Shown: piece by piece, positions 1 through 8,243 of the stretch
Position numbering within the stretch: the first letter of the stretch is position 1
How the letters are laid out: every line of letters starts with the position of its first letter
Origin: Mesobacillus maritimus
GTDB lineage: Bacteria; Bacillota; Bacilli; Bacillales; Cytobacillaceae
Assembly: GCF_019749255.1 (NCBI RefSeq)
Contig: NZ_JACWFH010000009.1
Span: 1-64,000, forward strand
DNA length: 64,000 bases
Direction: 5' to 3'
Made by a program: the position numbers and the translations under genes
Notes under the pieces: model-generated
Databases searched by the model: none
What the model saw: only the letters and a program-made list of their open reading frames with translations
Told to the model about the DNA's origin: nothing

Positions 1-130
1 TTAGCTCATAAAATAAAACGTTGGCTCATGTACTTCTATTATAGAAGCCATGATAAATATTGTTTGTTGACGCTTGTTTGTTTAGTTTTCAAAGAACAAT
101 TTTTTTCAAAACCGTGTCGCCCGAAGCGAC
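1..130 (-). ncRNA. rRNA operon leader (5' part of pre-16S transcript)
   Basis: Read on the minus strand, this stretch follows a strong promoter and contains a boxA-like antitermination element at 84-99 (TTCTTTGAAAACT core). That is typical of the leader and spacer of Bacillus rRNA operons. The 16S gene itself would lie beyond position 1 and is not in the window. The identification rests on the boxA resemblance and the promoter; the rRNA is inferred. Confidence 0.75.
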
Positions 131-136
131 TTTATT

Positions 137-165
137 AATATAACATGTTGTCGTTATCCTGTCAA
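137..165 (-). promoter_or_regulatory. rrn-type sigma-A promoter
   Basis: On the minus strand a perfect -35 TTGACA (160-165) is followed after exactly 17 nt by TATATT (137-142), preceded by a TG extended -10 element. It drives leftward transcription into the rRNA leader. Confidence 0.8.
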
Positions 166-373
166 CACCATTCGATCATTTATTTTAAATATCAACAATT
201 AATTTAAAATAATATCACCAGTTGTTAACGGAGATTTTAATATACCATGAGCATAAAATGATTGCAATATAATTTCGCAAGAAATTCACAGTAATTTTCT
301 TTTTTTCAGGAATACTTTTAAAAATACACTCATAGATTATGGACAAGCTACTATATTTGAAAGGGTGTGACCA

Positions 374-550
374 ATCATCGAAACAATTGCACTTTATCTT
401 TCCTTCTTAATGGCCGTTTTATTATTTGTTTTTTCTTATATAGAAGGAATAAAAATAATGAACTCCGAAGGGAAAGTGTCCGGCGGTACTTTTATTTTTA
501 CGGTTACGTCTGCTTTTCTATTTTCAGGATTCACTTATACTTTTATGTGA
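374..550 (+). CDS. small two-helix membrane protein, start codon uncertain
   Basis: A frame of about 59 codons reads IIETIALYLSFLMAVLLF, a hydrophobic helix, then a polar loop (EGIKIMNSEGKVSGG), then a second helix and the stop at 548-550. It is preceded by a good ribosome site (GAAAGGGTG at 359-367) and followed at once by a strong terminator, which argues that it is transcribed. No ATG, GTG or TTG lies at the expected distance from that site; AUC or AUU near 374-388 would be needed, or else the internal ATG at 410 with a poor site. An overlapping frame starting GTG at 367 looks non-coding. I do not recognise the family. Confidence 0.45.
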   Translation: MIETIALYLSFLMAVLLFVFSYIEGIKIMNSEGKVSGGTFIFTVTSAFLFSGFTYTFM

Positions 551-580
551 AGCATCCCCTAGTTTAGGGGATGCTTTCTT
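551..580 (+). terminator. intrinsic terminator
   Basis: AGCATCCCC / GGGGATGCT hairpin (loop TAGTTTA) followed by TTTCTTT. It ends the small membrane gene and may also serve the convergent EamA gene. Confidence 0.75.
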
Positions 581-1491
581 TAATGAGATTTTAAATTTGT
601 TTTTAGCTTCTTTAGTGAAACTTTCCGTTCGTCATAAATAAAAAGACTTATCCCTAAAAGAACAACTAGACCACCAATTACCTGTGATGGATTTATTGTT
701 TCCCCAATTACATTGTAAGCAAGAACAGTTGCTCCAACAGGTTCAAACAATATTGCCACAGATATCATCGATGTACTAACCCATTTCACAGCCCAGTTTA
801 ATAGCGTATGCCCAAGTAGAGTAGGGATAATTGCTAGGAGAAGGAAAAACAACCAATCATTTTTGGGATAAGGGAAAAGATGTTCCCCTGTAACCATTAC
901 GTAAAGAAAAAGAACGAATGTACTCATCACATATACAATAAAAGTATATGTGATTAAGGAAACCCTCTTACGGACAGTTTGACCAAACAAAAGATAAAAG
1001 GTAATCAAAGCACAGGCTGCCAAAGCAAGAATATCACCGAAAAGCGCTGAGCCGCTAATTTTAAAATCCCCCCAACTAATAATGACGCTCCCAATAACCG
1101 CTATCAGACCAGCAAAGATGGCTTTTAACGACAATCGTTCTTTGAAAAAGAAATACGTGCCTACAAATGCAAATATAGGCTGCAAAGTAACCAGCACAGT
1201 TGAACTCGCAACAGAAGTGTAGTTAAGGGACTCAAACCAGAGAATAAAGTGGAAGGCTAAAAAAAATCCTGCAACTGCAGAAAGACCCCAATCGCGTTTG
1301 CTAATTAGCTTTAGTTCTGCTCTGTATTTAAAAATAAAGATCGGGAGCATCAATAATACAGAGAAAAACAAACGGTAGAATGCGATGACTCCAGCAGGAG
1401 CAGATGATATTTTTACAAAAATAGCCGAAGTGGACACAGCTATTATCCCTATCGCTAATACAAGGTAGGGATTAAACCTTGATTTCTCCAT
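580..1491 (-). CDS. EamA/DMT-family transporter
   Basis: The 303-residue protein is almost entirely hydrophobic, with about ten membrane helices in two similar halves, the layout of the drug/metabolite transporter (EamA) family. Helix 1 contains SAIFVKISSAPAGVIAFYR, typical of the first EamA repeat, and the second repeat starts near residue 150 (LFGDILALAACALITFYLLF). A purine-rich ribosome site (AGGAGAGAG) precedes the ATG. These proteins export or import small metabolites; the substrate cannot be told from sequence. It is convergent with the small membrane gene and shares its terminator region. Confidence 0.88.
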   Translation of the reverse strand: MEKSRFNPYLVLAIGIIAVSTSAIFVKISSAPAGVIAFYRLFFSVLLMLPIFIFKYRAELKLISKRDWGLSAVAGFFLAFHFILWFESLNYTSVASSTVLVTLQPIFAFVGTYFFFKERLSLKAIFAGLIAVIGSVIISWGDFKISGSALFGDILALAACALITFYLLFGQTVRKRVSLITYTFIVYVMSTFVLFLYVMVTGEHLFPYPKNDWLFFLLLAIIPTLLGHTLLNWAVKWVSTSMISVAILFEPVGATVLAYNVIGETINPSQVIGGLVVLLGISLFIYDERKVSLKKLKTNLKSH

Positions 1492-1744
1492 TCATGACTC
1501 TCTCCTTAAAATGATTATAATAAAAAGTCTAAACGTATTTACATAAGAAACAAGTCTTTTATCCCTTGCATTAGTTTAAGAACTGCTCTTCATGGTAAAA
1601 CAGCAGTTCCCTATTGGAGGAAATTAACCCGTAAACCTTGAATATGTCAGTATAAGAATAGAACCACATCAAATCTCTTATCCGTATCTCCAAGTTGGGA
1701 TAAAATATCAGTACCATAAATATGATTAGGTTAGGAGGGAGCAT

Positions 1745-2446
1745 ATGATCATCACAAGTTTAATTGATTCCGAAACTTTGATAAGACTTGGTATATCCGC
1801 TTTTCTTGGACTTGTCATCGGTCTTGAACGTGAATTAAAAAGAAAGCCTGTAGGCTTGAAGACTAGCTTAGTCATCTGTATTGTAAGCTGTCTCCTTACC
1901 ATCGTCTCGATTGAATCAGCTTATATGTTTCCTGGAGATGATGATGTAAATATTACAATGGACCCTCTCCGTTTAGCGGCGCAAATTGTTTCTGGTATTG
2001 GTTTTCTTGGCGCTGGGGTTATTTTAAGAAGAGGGAACGACACGATATCCGGTTTAACAACAGCAGCAATGATTTGGGGAGCAGCTGGAATTGGAATTGC
2101 TGTCGGAGCTGGATTTTATGTTGAGGCAATTACAGGGGTTGTGTTATTGATATTTAGTGTCGAGTTCATGCCATTCCTAATGGGACTAATCGGACCAAGA
2201 CAATTAAGGGAAAAAGAGCTTGCATTGGAATTCCATATGCACAACAAAAAGGGGATTTCTGATGTACTAGATAAATTAAAAGCGGGGAAAATGTCCATCA
2301 AGAAAGTGCGGATTAAGGATCTCGAAGAGGGAGGTCAACTCGTACAACTCGTGATTACCGTTAACTTCCGGAGGAGGACGACTGATATCTACGCAGACAT
2401 CTCCTCCATTAATGAAATTAAACGGGTAAAACTCGAAGAATTATAG
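1745..2446 (+). CDS. MgtC/SapB-family membrane protein
   Basis: The 233-residue protein starts with LIRLGISAFLGLVIGLERE followed by KPVGLKTS, the hallmark of the MgtC/SapB (YhiD) family. Four or five membrane helices fill residues 1-140 (including GIGFLGAGVILRRG and GLTTAAMIWGAAGIGIAVG). A soluble C-terminal domain of about 85 residues follows, as in MgtC-type proteins with an ACT-like tail. Family members are linked to Mg2+ limitation and acid stress; the exact role is not set. A strong ribosome site (GGTTAGGAGGGAG) precedes ATG. It stands alone between the EamA gene and a tRNA. Confidence 0.88.
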   Translation: MIITSLIDSETLIRLGISAFLGLVIGLERELKRKPVGLKTSLVICIVSCLLTIVSIESAYMFPGDDDVNITMDPLRLAAQIVSGIGFLGAGVILRRGNDTISGLTTAAMIWGAAGIGIAVGAGFYVEAITGVVLLIFSVEFMPFLMGLIGPRQLREKELALEFHMHNKKGISDVLDKLKAGKMSIKKVRIKDLEEGGQLVQLVITVNFRRRTTDIYADISSINEIKRVKLEEL

Positions 2447-2468
2447 TAGAATTTTTTGAAAATAGCTC

Positions 2469-2497
2469 TTGCAAGTCTACGCATAAGCCGATATAAT
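2469..2497 (+). promoter_or_regulatory. promoter of tRNA-Ala
   Basis: TTGCAA (2469-2474), a 17-nt spacer and a perfect TATAAT (2492-2497), ending 21 nt upstream of the tRNA. Confidence 0.75.
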
Positions 2498-2517
2498 CTT
2501 TCTTGTACAGACATGTA

Positions 2518-2591
<74 letters not shown>

Positions 2592-2598
2592 TCACAGG

Positions 2599-2630
2599 AA
2601 CCTTGCTACTATAGCAAGGTTTTTTCTTTT
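2599..2630 (+). terminator. tRNA-Ala terminator
   Basis: AACCTTGCTA / TAGCAAGGTT hairpin followed by TTTTTTCTTTT. Confidence 0.9.
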
Positions 2631-2661
2631 AATCAGGTATAAATCAGCTAATTAATCATAG

Positions 2662-2695
2662 AAAAAAAACTCCTGAGACTATCAGGAGTTTTTCT
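2662..2695 (-). terminator. terminator of thioredoxin-like gene
   Basis: AACTCCTGA / TCAGGAGTT hairpin flanked by A8 on one side and T5 on the other, so it can act in both directions. It lies just past the stop of the minus-strand gene. Confidence 0.85.
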
Positions 2696-2701
2696 ATTGG
2701 C

Positions 2702-3211
2702 TTACTTCAACTTTTCTAATTCTTCTTTGATCTCTTCTGCCGTCTTATCAATCTGTTCGCCCCAGAAATCATTGATGGTATTGAACACAAGTGCACCATC
2801 TCCATCAATTAAAGCATAGCCTCGGTATGCTGTATCGCCGTTTTTCATATCCATATGTTCAATGAAATCTAAATTCTCATCAGATACAAATGGTAGGCTC
2901 TCACCATAGTACTGTTCTAGCTGAGTATAAAGCTCTAACTGATTTTCTGGTTTATCTTTGCTAATAATAAACTTCTGAACGTCGACACCTTCAAGTTTAT
3001 CTAAATTTTCATGCAACTGAACTAGTTGCTGTTGACAGATACCTCAGGTATAAGAAGTTATAAAGAAGAAAACGACTGGTTCGCCTGTTGGAAACGTGAC
3101 TTCCTCATTATCTTGATTTAATAAGGTAACCGGTTCATCCAACCCAGACTGTCCACATGCAGATAGGACTAGTACAGTGATTAATAATAGAGCAATGAAT
3201 TTTATCTTCAT
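2702..3211 (-). CDS. thioredoxin-like lipoprotein with in-frame UGA (probable selenocysteine)
   Basis: Read through one UGA (3044-3046), the frame gives 169 residues. It has a lipoprotein signal (MKIKFIALLLITVLVL with lipobox LSAC, Cys19), then a redoxin domain with VTFPTGEPVVFFFITSYT, UGA at residue 56, and GICQQQL with Cys59. The UGA therefore sits exactly where the first cysteine of a C-X-X-C active site belongs, giving UGA-G-I-Cys. The rest (residues 60-169) is an intact thioredoxin-fold C-terminus with no other stop or shift. A hairpin 14 nt downstream of UGA fits a bacterial SECIS. A surface thiol reductase or peroxiredoxin-like role is likely. The alternative is a nonsense mutation (TGT or TGC to TGA). 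The ORF beginning at 3016 would be only the tail. Confidence 0.7.
3013..3029 (-). promoter_or_regulatory. candidate bSECIS hairpin
   Basis: On the minus strand GCAACT-AGTTC-AGTTGC forms a perfect 6-bp stem with a 5-nt loop, starting 14 nt after the UGA. The apical loop has G in its second position, about 22 nt after the UGA. From memory, bacterial SECIS elements need a short stem with an early loop G roughly 16-37 nt from UGA, and this fits. Confidence 0.5.
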
Positions 3212-3376
3212 ATGGACTCCTTTTTATGCAAGTTTTTAAATCTTTTCTTGTATTAGTTTATTACTTACTGCTTAGGAGCGTCAAGTAAATCATTCAATCA
3301 AATAAGCTTAGTATCATTCTGGTAAGAGTACAAAGAATAATCCTAAAAATACCCAGTAAAAATGACCGTATTCAAC

Positions 3377-3538
3377 ATGGTTGTTGAATTCTGCTCCAGA
3401 CACGAGGTTTTCGCAACCAGTCTAGAAGCCTCCGCATCGCTTTGCCGTATGGGCTATCCCTTTGACTGCCCTCCTGCAGAAGTTTTCATGGCCAACTTAC
3501 ATTTCACAGTGTCGACAGATCCATTAAACACTTCCTGA
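3377..3538 (+). CDS. possible small ORF in the gap next to cspD
   Basis: An ATG-started frame of 53 codons (begins MVVEFCSRHEVFATSLEASA, ends near DPLNTS) occupies the middle of a 374-nt gap between the thioredoxin-like gene and cspD. The stretch is clearly richer in G+C than its surroundings. There is no convincing ribosome site. I do not recognise it; it may be a non-coding or repeat-derived element rather than a gene. The rest of the gap holds only the start region of the lipoprotein gene and the cspD terminator. Confidence 0.2.
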   Translation: MVVEFCSRHEVFATSLEASASLCRMGYPFDCPPAEVFMANLHFTVSTDPLNTS

Positions 3539-3548
3539 AAAAAATAAA

Positions 3549-3573
3549 AAACAGACCCAAAATGGGTCTGTTT
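3549..3573 (-). terminator. cspD terminator
   Basis: AACAGACCCA / TGGGTCTGTT hairpin downstream of cspD; the A-rich flank becomes a U-run on the minus strand. Confidence 0.85.
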
Positions 3574-3585
3574 GTGATTGGCAAA

Positions 3586-3786
3586 TTAGTTTTTGCGAAC
3601 GTTAGCAGCTTGTGGTCCACGAGCTCCTTGCTCAACGTCAAATGTTACATCTTGGCCTTCTTCAAGAGTTTTGAAGCCTTCGCCTTGGATAGCTGAGAAA
3701 TGAACGAATACGTCATCTCCACCTTCGCGCTCGATGAATCCGAAACCTTTTTCTGCATTAAACCATTTTACTTTACCGTTTTCCAT
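3586..3786 (-). CDS. cspD: cold-shock protein, CspA/CspD family
   Basis: The 66 residues are one complete cold-shock domain. RNP1 is KGFGFIE (residues 13-19) and RNP2 is VFVHFSAI (residues 26-33), and the protein begins [19 protein letters not shown], very close to B. subtilis CspD. It binds single-stranded RNA or DNA and melts mRNA structure at low temperature. AGGAGG precedes the ATG. The symbol cspD is by similarity; other paralogues would look alike. About 450 nt lie upstream before the next gene, consistent with the long structured 5' leader usual for csp genes. Confidence 0.93.
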   Translation of the reverse strand: MENGKVKWFNAEKGFGFIEREGGDDVFVHFSAIQGEGFKTLEEGQDVTFDVEQGARGPQAANVRKN

Positions 3787-4238
3787 TTTTGTTGCCTCCT
3801 AGTGTGTAACCCACACATTTTATTACTATTCTTGCTCATTGTGTATCCAGGCGAAAACCAATATTTGTTCTTCCCTTATATACCGAACAAAAATAATTCT
3901 TTTACAATATAACAGATATTGAAAGAATTAGCAAGTCTAGCCCAGAATTGGTTTTCTACCCAGCATGGTACGACATGCAGTCGAAATCCTTTATACTCCT
4001 TAGCATTATTGTTAAAATTAAGGTAAATATTTTTGGAAATTCACATAGAAAAAAAACCGAATTTCCATTCAAGTAAGTAGCCGGCTATTTACAAATCGCT
4101 AAGGATACCTTTATTATGTCTTCTTTCCGCTATTACTACTCTTTAAAATTTTTACCACCAAATCCATTCCCTTCATTTTAAATCACCTTTTTGTGGCGAT
4201 ATTGTTAGTAAGGAACTTTTATACTTGGAAAGTGAGGA
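3787..4238. other. intergenic region with cspD leader
   Basis: The gap lies between divergent cspD and the CAP-domain gene. The part next to cspD should hold its promoter and long 5' leader, a known trait of csp genes. No other gene, RNA or repeat was recognised. Confidence 0.4.
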
Positions 4239-4244
4239 GTGCAA

Positions 4245-5351
4245 TTGAGATTTTTCATCCTATTGCTTATTGGGATCCTGTTTTACAATTTTTGGCCAAA
4301 TATTGAAGAAAAACTAGGTATTGATTTAGTTGACACTTTAAAAACTGAGTTTAATGCTGTAAAAGACAATACAGATTTATCTACACTACCAGAAAGCTTG
4401 GAGGATGACATTAACTCATTGTTCAAAGGTTCATTTATTGAAGAAGATAACCAGGAACAAAGTGTTGAAGCCCCAATTTTAGAAACCCCAGCAAAACAAA
4501 CATTTTCGATCGCTAATATTGAATTGGGTGAAACGAAGTCAAAAGTTGAAGAGGAGCATGGAGCTCCTATTCGCTCTTCAGTCAATGAATATGGGACTGA
4601 TTGGTATGCCTATCATCACAATTACCACAACTTTATAATGGTATCTTACAATGAAAAAAATGAGGTCGCAGGAATTTATACCAACCAAGACTTAATCTCT
4701 TCTACTACAAGTATCGCACATGGAACCCCAAAAGAGATTGTACTTCAGCAACTTGGCAATCCAGTTGATAAAATTCAAAAAGGTATGGTCTTTTATCAAC
4801 TTCCTGAAGAAAGAGACTATGACTTATTTCAAATCGACAACAGTTATGTAACCATCTTTTATGATAAGCATAAGACTAACACAGTTACCGCCATACAAAT
4901 TATTAGCGAGCGTTTGGAAAAACAAAGAAATGATTTCTACTCTGTGGCCAGCGAGGAATTAAAAGCGGGGTTTGAGTATCAAATGTTCGATTTAACCAAT
5001 GCGACAAGAGTTGAATTTGGTCTTTCCGCTCTCGAGTGGGATGACCAGGTAAGAGAAACTGCAAGAAAGCATAGTTCCGATATGGCCAGCAATAATTATT
5101 TTAGTCATACCAATCTTGCTGGGGAATCTCCTTTTGATCGGATGATGAATGATGATATCCATTTTTCCGTAGCTGGTGAAAACCTTGCCTACGGTCAAAC
5201 AAGCAGCGTTTTTGCTCATGAGGGTTTAATGAATTCTCTAGGTCATCGCGAAAATATCCTAAAATCAGACTTTAAACAACTAGGTGTAGGTGTTGCATTC
5301 AACTCAGAGTCACACCCTTATTACACACAGAAGTATTACACAAAAAGATAA
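4245..5351 (+). CDS. CAP-domain extracellular protein (YlbC-like)
   Basis: The protein of about 368 residues starts with an uncleaved signal anchor (FFILLLIGILFYNFWP). A middle domain (about 85-225) resembles the CAP-associated N domain (IELGETKSKVEEEHGAPIRS, then a second copy-like HGTPKEIVLQQLGNPVDK). The C-terminal CAP/SCP domain (about 240-368) shows RKHSSDMASN, YFSHTNLAGESP, GENLA and SLGHRENIL. The architecture matches B. subtilis YlbC; the function of these surface proteins is poorly known. TTG at 4245 is chosen because GTGAGG lies 7 nt upstream; the GTG at 4239 is too close to that site. Confidence 0.85.
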   Translation: MRFFILLLIGILFYNFWPNIEEKLGIDLVDTLKTEFNAVKDNTDLSTLPESLEDDINSLFKGSFIEEDNQEQSVEAPILETPAKQTFSIANIELGETKSKVEEEHGAPIRSSVNEYGTDWYAYHHNYHNFIMVSYNEKNEVAGIYTNQDLISSTTSIAHGTPKEIVLQQLGNPVDKIQKGMVFYQLPEERDYDLFQIDNSYVTIFYDKHKTNTVTAIQIISERLEKQRNDFYSVASEELKAGFEYQMFDLTNATRVEFGLSALEWDDQVRETARKHSSDMASNNYFSHTNLAGESPFDRMMNDDIHFSVAGENLAYGQTSSVFAHEGLMNSLGHRENILKSDFKQLGVGVAFNSESHPYYTQKYYTKR

Positions 5352-5355
5352 ACCA

Positions 5356-5395
5356 AAAACAGGGGACCACGAATTCGTGATCCCCCTGTTTTTTA
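5356..5395 (+). terminator. terminator of CAP-domain gene
   Basis: ACAGGGG.ATCACGAATTCGTGATC-type hairpin (AACAGGGGACCACGAATTC pairing with its downstream partner), followed by TTTTTTATT. The remaining bases up to 5627 show no gene. Confidence 0.75.
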
Positions 5396-5627
5396 TTATT
5401 CGATTTATCCCTTTTCTTATAACTAAAAATAGTCGAAGTCGGTATGTAGCCCTTCTACTGAAGTATCCTGACATGCATCCCTACAAATGCCTGTAAAGAA
5501 TCCCATCTTGGATGAAATCATCTGAAAGCTTGTAAGAGTAGAATGTAAATACTTGTTCCAGCAGTAAAATGAAAATGCTGCCAACGTCTACAAAAGCTTG
5601 TGTAAACCTCTCACTCTACCTTAAATA

Positions 5628-6611
5628 TTAATAAGGTCCTCTAATAGAGCTTTTAACCTCATCGTGGTAAAACTTTTCAATTGCTTCTAGTTCTTCTTTT
5701 GTAAATGGTTTTTCATTTAAGGCTTGTAGGTTTTGCATAACCTGCTTTTCATTTTTAAATCCAGGGATGATGCAAGATATTTCTTCTTGGTCTAGTATCC
5801 ATCTTAAAGCTGCAGTTGCCATTGAGGTTCTACCTTCTGCAATCCACTTCAGCTGCTCAGACAATTCTACGCCTTTTGCAAAACCAAGTCCCGCAAAAGT
5901 TTCTCCGACATTAAATGCTTCGCCATTTTCATTGAAAGAACGATGATCATCTTGTTCAAAAACATGATCCTTTGTAAATTTACCAGTGAGTAAACCACTC
6001 GCTAAAGGAAGTCTTACAAGAATCCCTACATTCTGCTGCTTTGCTTTTGGTAATAGTTCTTCCAATGGCTTTTGACGGAACATATTGAAAATAACTTGTA
6101 GTGCACTAACATTAGGATTTTGTAGACATAATAACCCTTCTTCAACCGTTTCAACACTTACTCCATAATGCCGGATTTTCCCTTCTTGTTTTAACTTATC
6201 AAGAACCTCAAACACAGCACCATCTTGTAGTATTTCTAGTGGTGGACAATGGATTTGATAAAGGTCAATTGCTTCACGATTTAAACGCTTTAAGCTAGAT
6301 TCACAATAGTTACGAACAGTTTCCTCTGAATAATTCTCTTTAGAGAAAATATCCCCTGCACGACAGAACTTAGTAGCAACCGCGATTTCGTCTTCTTTGC
6401 CTTTTGTTGCCTTGGCAAGCAACTCTTCACTGTGACCGTCTCCATATACATCAGCAGTGTCAAAAAAGTTGACTCCTTCGCCAATCGCACGGTCTAACGA
6501 CTTCAATGCTTCCTCATCATTCGTCTTTCCCCATGCACCACCAATTGCCCAAGTGCCAAAACTTACTTCACTTACCTTTATACCGGTTTTGCCTAAGTCA
6601 CGATAATTCAC
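5628..6611 (-). CDS. aldo/keto reductase
   Basis: The 327-residue protein is a (beta/alpha)8 aldo/keto reductase. The catalytic tetrad is visible as Asp51 and Tyr56 (FFDTADVYG), Lys81 (VATKF) and His121 (YQIHCPP). Members reduce aldehydes and sugars with NADPH. It is the last gene after xylA and xylB on the same strand, 33 nt from xylB, so it probably belongs to the xylose operon and may act on xylose or a related aldose. The substrate is an inference from position. Confidence 0.9.
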   Translation of the reverse strand: MNYRDLGKTGIKVSEVSFGTWAIGGAWGKTNDEEALKSLDRAIGEGVNFFDTADVYGDGHSEELLAKATKGKEDEIAVATKFCRAGDIFSKENYSEETVRNYCESSLKRLNREAIDLYQIHCPPLEILQDGAVFEVLDKLKQEGKIRHYGVSVETVEEGLLCLQNPNVSALQVIFNMFRQKPLEELLPKAKQQNVGILVRLPLASGLLTGKFTKDHVFEQDDHRSFNENGEAFNVGETFAGLGFAKGVELSEQLKWIAEGRTSMATAALRWILDQEEISCIIPGFKNEKQVMQNLQALNEKPFTKEELEAIEKFYHDEVKSSIRGPY

Positions 6612-6644
6612 CTTTATATCCCCCCAACTTTATCTCTTTCAAAC

Positions 6645-8144
6645 TTACTTTCTGAACTCCTGAAGTTGTTCATTCAGAGATTTTGTTTGCTGATAAACTT
6701 GTTTATAAACACCAAATAACTTTTGATATCTTTCAACGTTTTCAGGTATTGGCTGGTAGGTTTTTATCGTTTCTACAAACTTCTCTGCACATTCTTGTAG
6801 GGATGAGAACCAGCCACAACCATAAGCTGCCAACATAGCCGCACCCATACCAGGTCCCTGTTCACTTGCAAGCTTCACGATATTTGCATTGAAGATATCC
6901 GCTTGCATTTGTAACCATGTTTCGTTCTTAGCGCCTCCACCAATTGAAACAACGGTATCAATGTTTTTGCCATTTTCTCTAAATATTTCAATTGTCTCAT
7001 TTAACGAGAACGTGATTCCTTCTAAAACCGCACGGACAAAATCTTGTCTTTTATGTGCCGCGTCCATCCCGATAAAGCTTCCGCGGATAATAGAATCTGC
7101 ATACGGAGTTCTTTCACCTGCTAAATAAGGTGTGTAAACTAAACCATTTGCTCCAAGTGGTACTTGATCAACACCTTGCAGGAACGACTCAAATGCTTCT
7201 TCTTTCGCAAAAGTATCTTTGAACCAGCTTAAGCTGTAGCCTGCTGCTAGCGTTACACCCATTGTATAGAAGGCGTTTTCTTCACCATGGTTAAAGTAAT
7301 GTACTTTCCCTTCGAAATCTAAATCATTCTTTTCTTCATAAGATAGGACAACTCCTGATGTTCCAACACTGCACAATGTTCTTCCTTCAGAAAGAATGCC
7401 AGAACCAATTGCTCCACATGCATTGTCTGCACCACCAGCAAAAACTTTGGTATCTTCTGACAAACCAGTTTGTTGAGCGAAATCTGCTGTGATGTTTCCA
7501 ACAAACCCGTGGGATTCAACAAGCGGAGGGCATAGTTCTGGTTTGATATCAAATAAGTCGCAGATTTCTGCGCTCCATGTTTTTTCTGCTACATTTAGTA
7601 ACAAAGTACCAGCAGCATCAGAATACTCACTGTGAATTTTTCCAGTCAGACGGTATCTTAAATAATCTTTCGGTAGCATAAACACACTAGCTTTCGCAAA
7701 GATTTCAGGTTCATTTTGTTTTACCCAGAGAATCTTAGGCAGCGTGAATCCTTCTAGTGCTGGATTTTTTGTAATCGAAAGAAGCTTTTCTTTTCCAACT
7801 GTATCGTAAATTTGCTGGCATTGTTCTGTTGTTCTTGTATCATTCCATAGAATTGAATTCCGAAGCACTTGATTATTTTCATCAAGTAAAACAAGACCGT
7901 GCATCTGTCCGGAGAAACTAATTCCCTCGATATCCTCAACATTGCCATCAAATTGCTGGATTAGTTCTTTAAGGCCTTCAGTTGTTTTTTCAACCCATTC
8001 TTCTGGCTTTTGTTCGCTATATCCTGATTTTTCTTGAATAAGTGGATATGATTTTGATACTTCTTTCGCTACTTCCCCATTACTATTTACAAGCAAAAGC
8101 TTAACTGCACTTGTCCCAAGGTCTACCCCAATAACATGTTTCAT
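6645..8144 (-). CDS. xylB: xylulokinase
   Basis: The 499-residue FGGY kinase phosphorylates D-xylulose to xylulose-5-phosphate. The N-terminal ATPase motif is VIGVDLGTSAVK; SGQMHGLV (78-85) and WNDTRT (100-105) form the sugar site, and the catalytic base is Asp240 in GGADNACGAIGSG. The C-terminal motif SIGGGAKNETWLQMQADI completes the family signature. The length is normal. It lies 99 nt after xylA, with a hairpin in the gap that may lower its expression relative to xylA. Confidence 0.97.
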   Translation of the reverse strand: MKHVIGVDLGTSAVKLLLVNSNGEVAKEVSKSYPLIQEKSGYSEQKPEEWVEKTTEGLKELIQQFDGNVEDIEGISFSGQMHGLVLLDENNQVLRNSILWNDTRTTEQCQQIYDTVGKEKLLSITKNPALEGFTLPKILWVKQNEPEIFAKASVFMLPKDYLRYRLTGKIHSEYSDAAGTLLLNVAEKTWSAEICDLFDIKPELCPPLVESHGFVGNITADFAQQTGLSEDTKVFAGGADNACGAIGSGILSEGRTLCSVGTSGVVLSYEEKNDLDFEGKVHYFNHGEENAFYTMGVTLAAGYSLSWFKDTFAKEEAFESFLQGVDQVPLGANGLVYTPYLAGERTPYADSIIRGSFIGMDAAHKRQDFVRAVLEGITFSLNETIEIFRENGKNIDTVVSIGGGAKNETWLQMQADIFNANIVKLASEQGPGMGAAMLAAYGCGWFSSLQECAEKFVETIKTYQPIPENVERYQKLFGVYKQVYQQTKSLNEQLQEFRK

Positions 8145-8184
8145 TTATATCACCCTTATAAATTAGATTGGTCTGAGATTGAAA

Positions 8185-8217
8185 AAAATGTGCTGAATAG
8201 AATACCCAGCACATTTT
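8185..8217 (-). terminator. xylA-xylB intergenic hairpin (attenuating)
   Basis: An 11-bp perfect stem (AAAATGTGCTG / CAGCACATTTT, 11-nt loop), followed on the minus strand by a U-rich stretch, sits between xylA and xylB. As there is no clear xylB promoter, it may be a partial terminator or a 3' stabiliser of xylA mRNA. Confidence 0.65.
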
Positions 8218-8243
8218 ATTATTGTTTTATTGAAAGTGATTTA

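Noticed and set aside
2702-3016. Stand-alone 104-residue gene
   Set aside because: It lacks a ribosome site and the redoxin N-terminus; the upstream frame joins it across the UGA.
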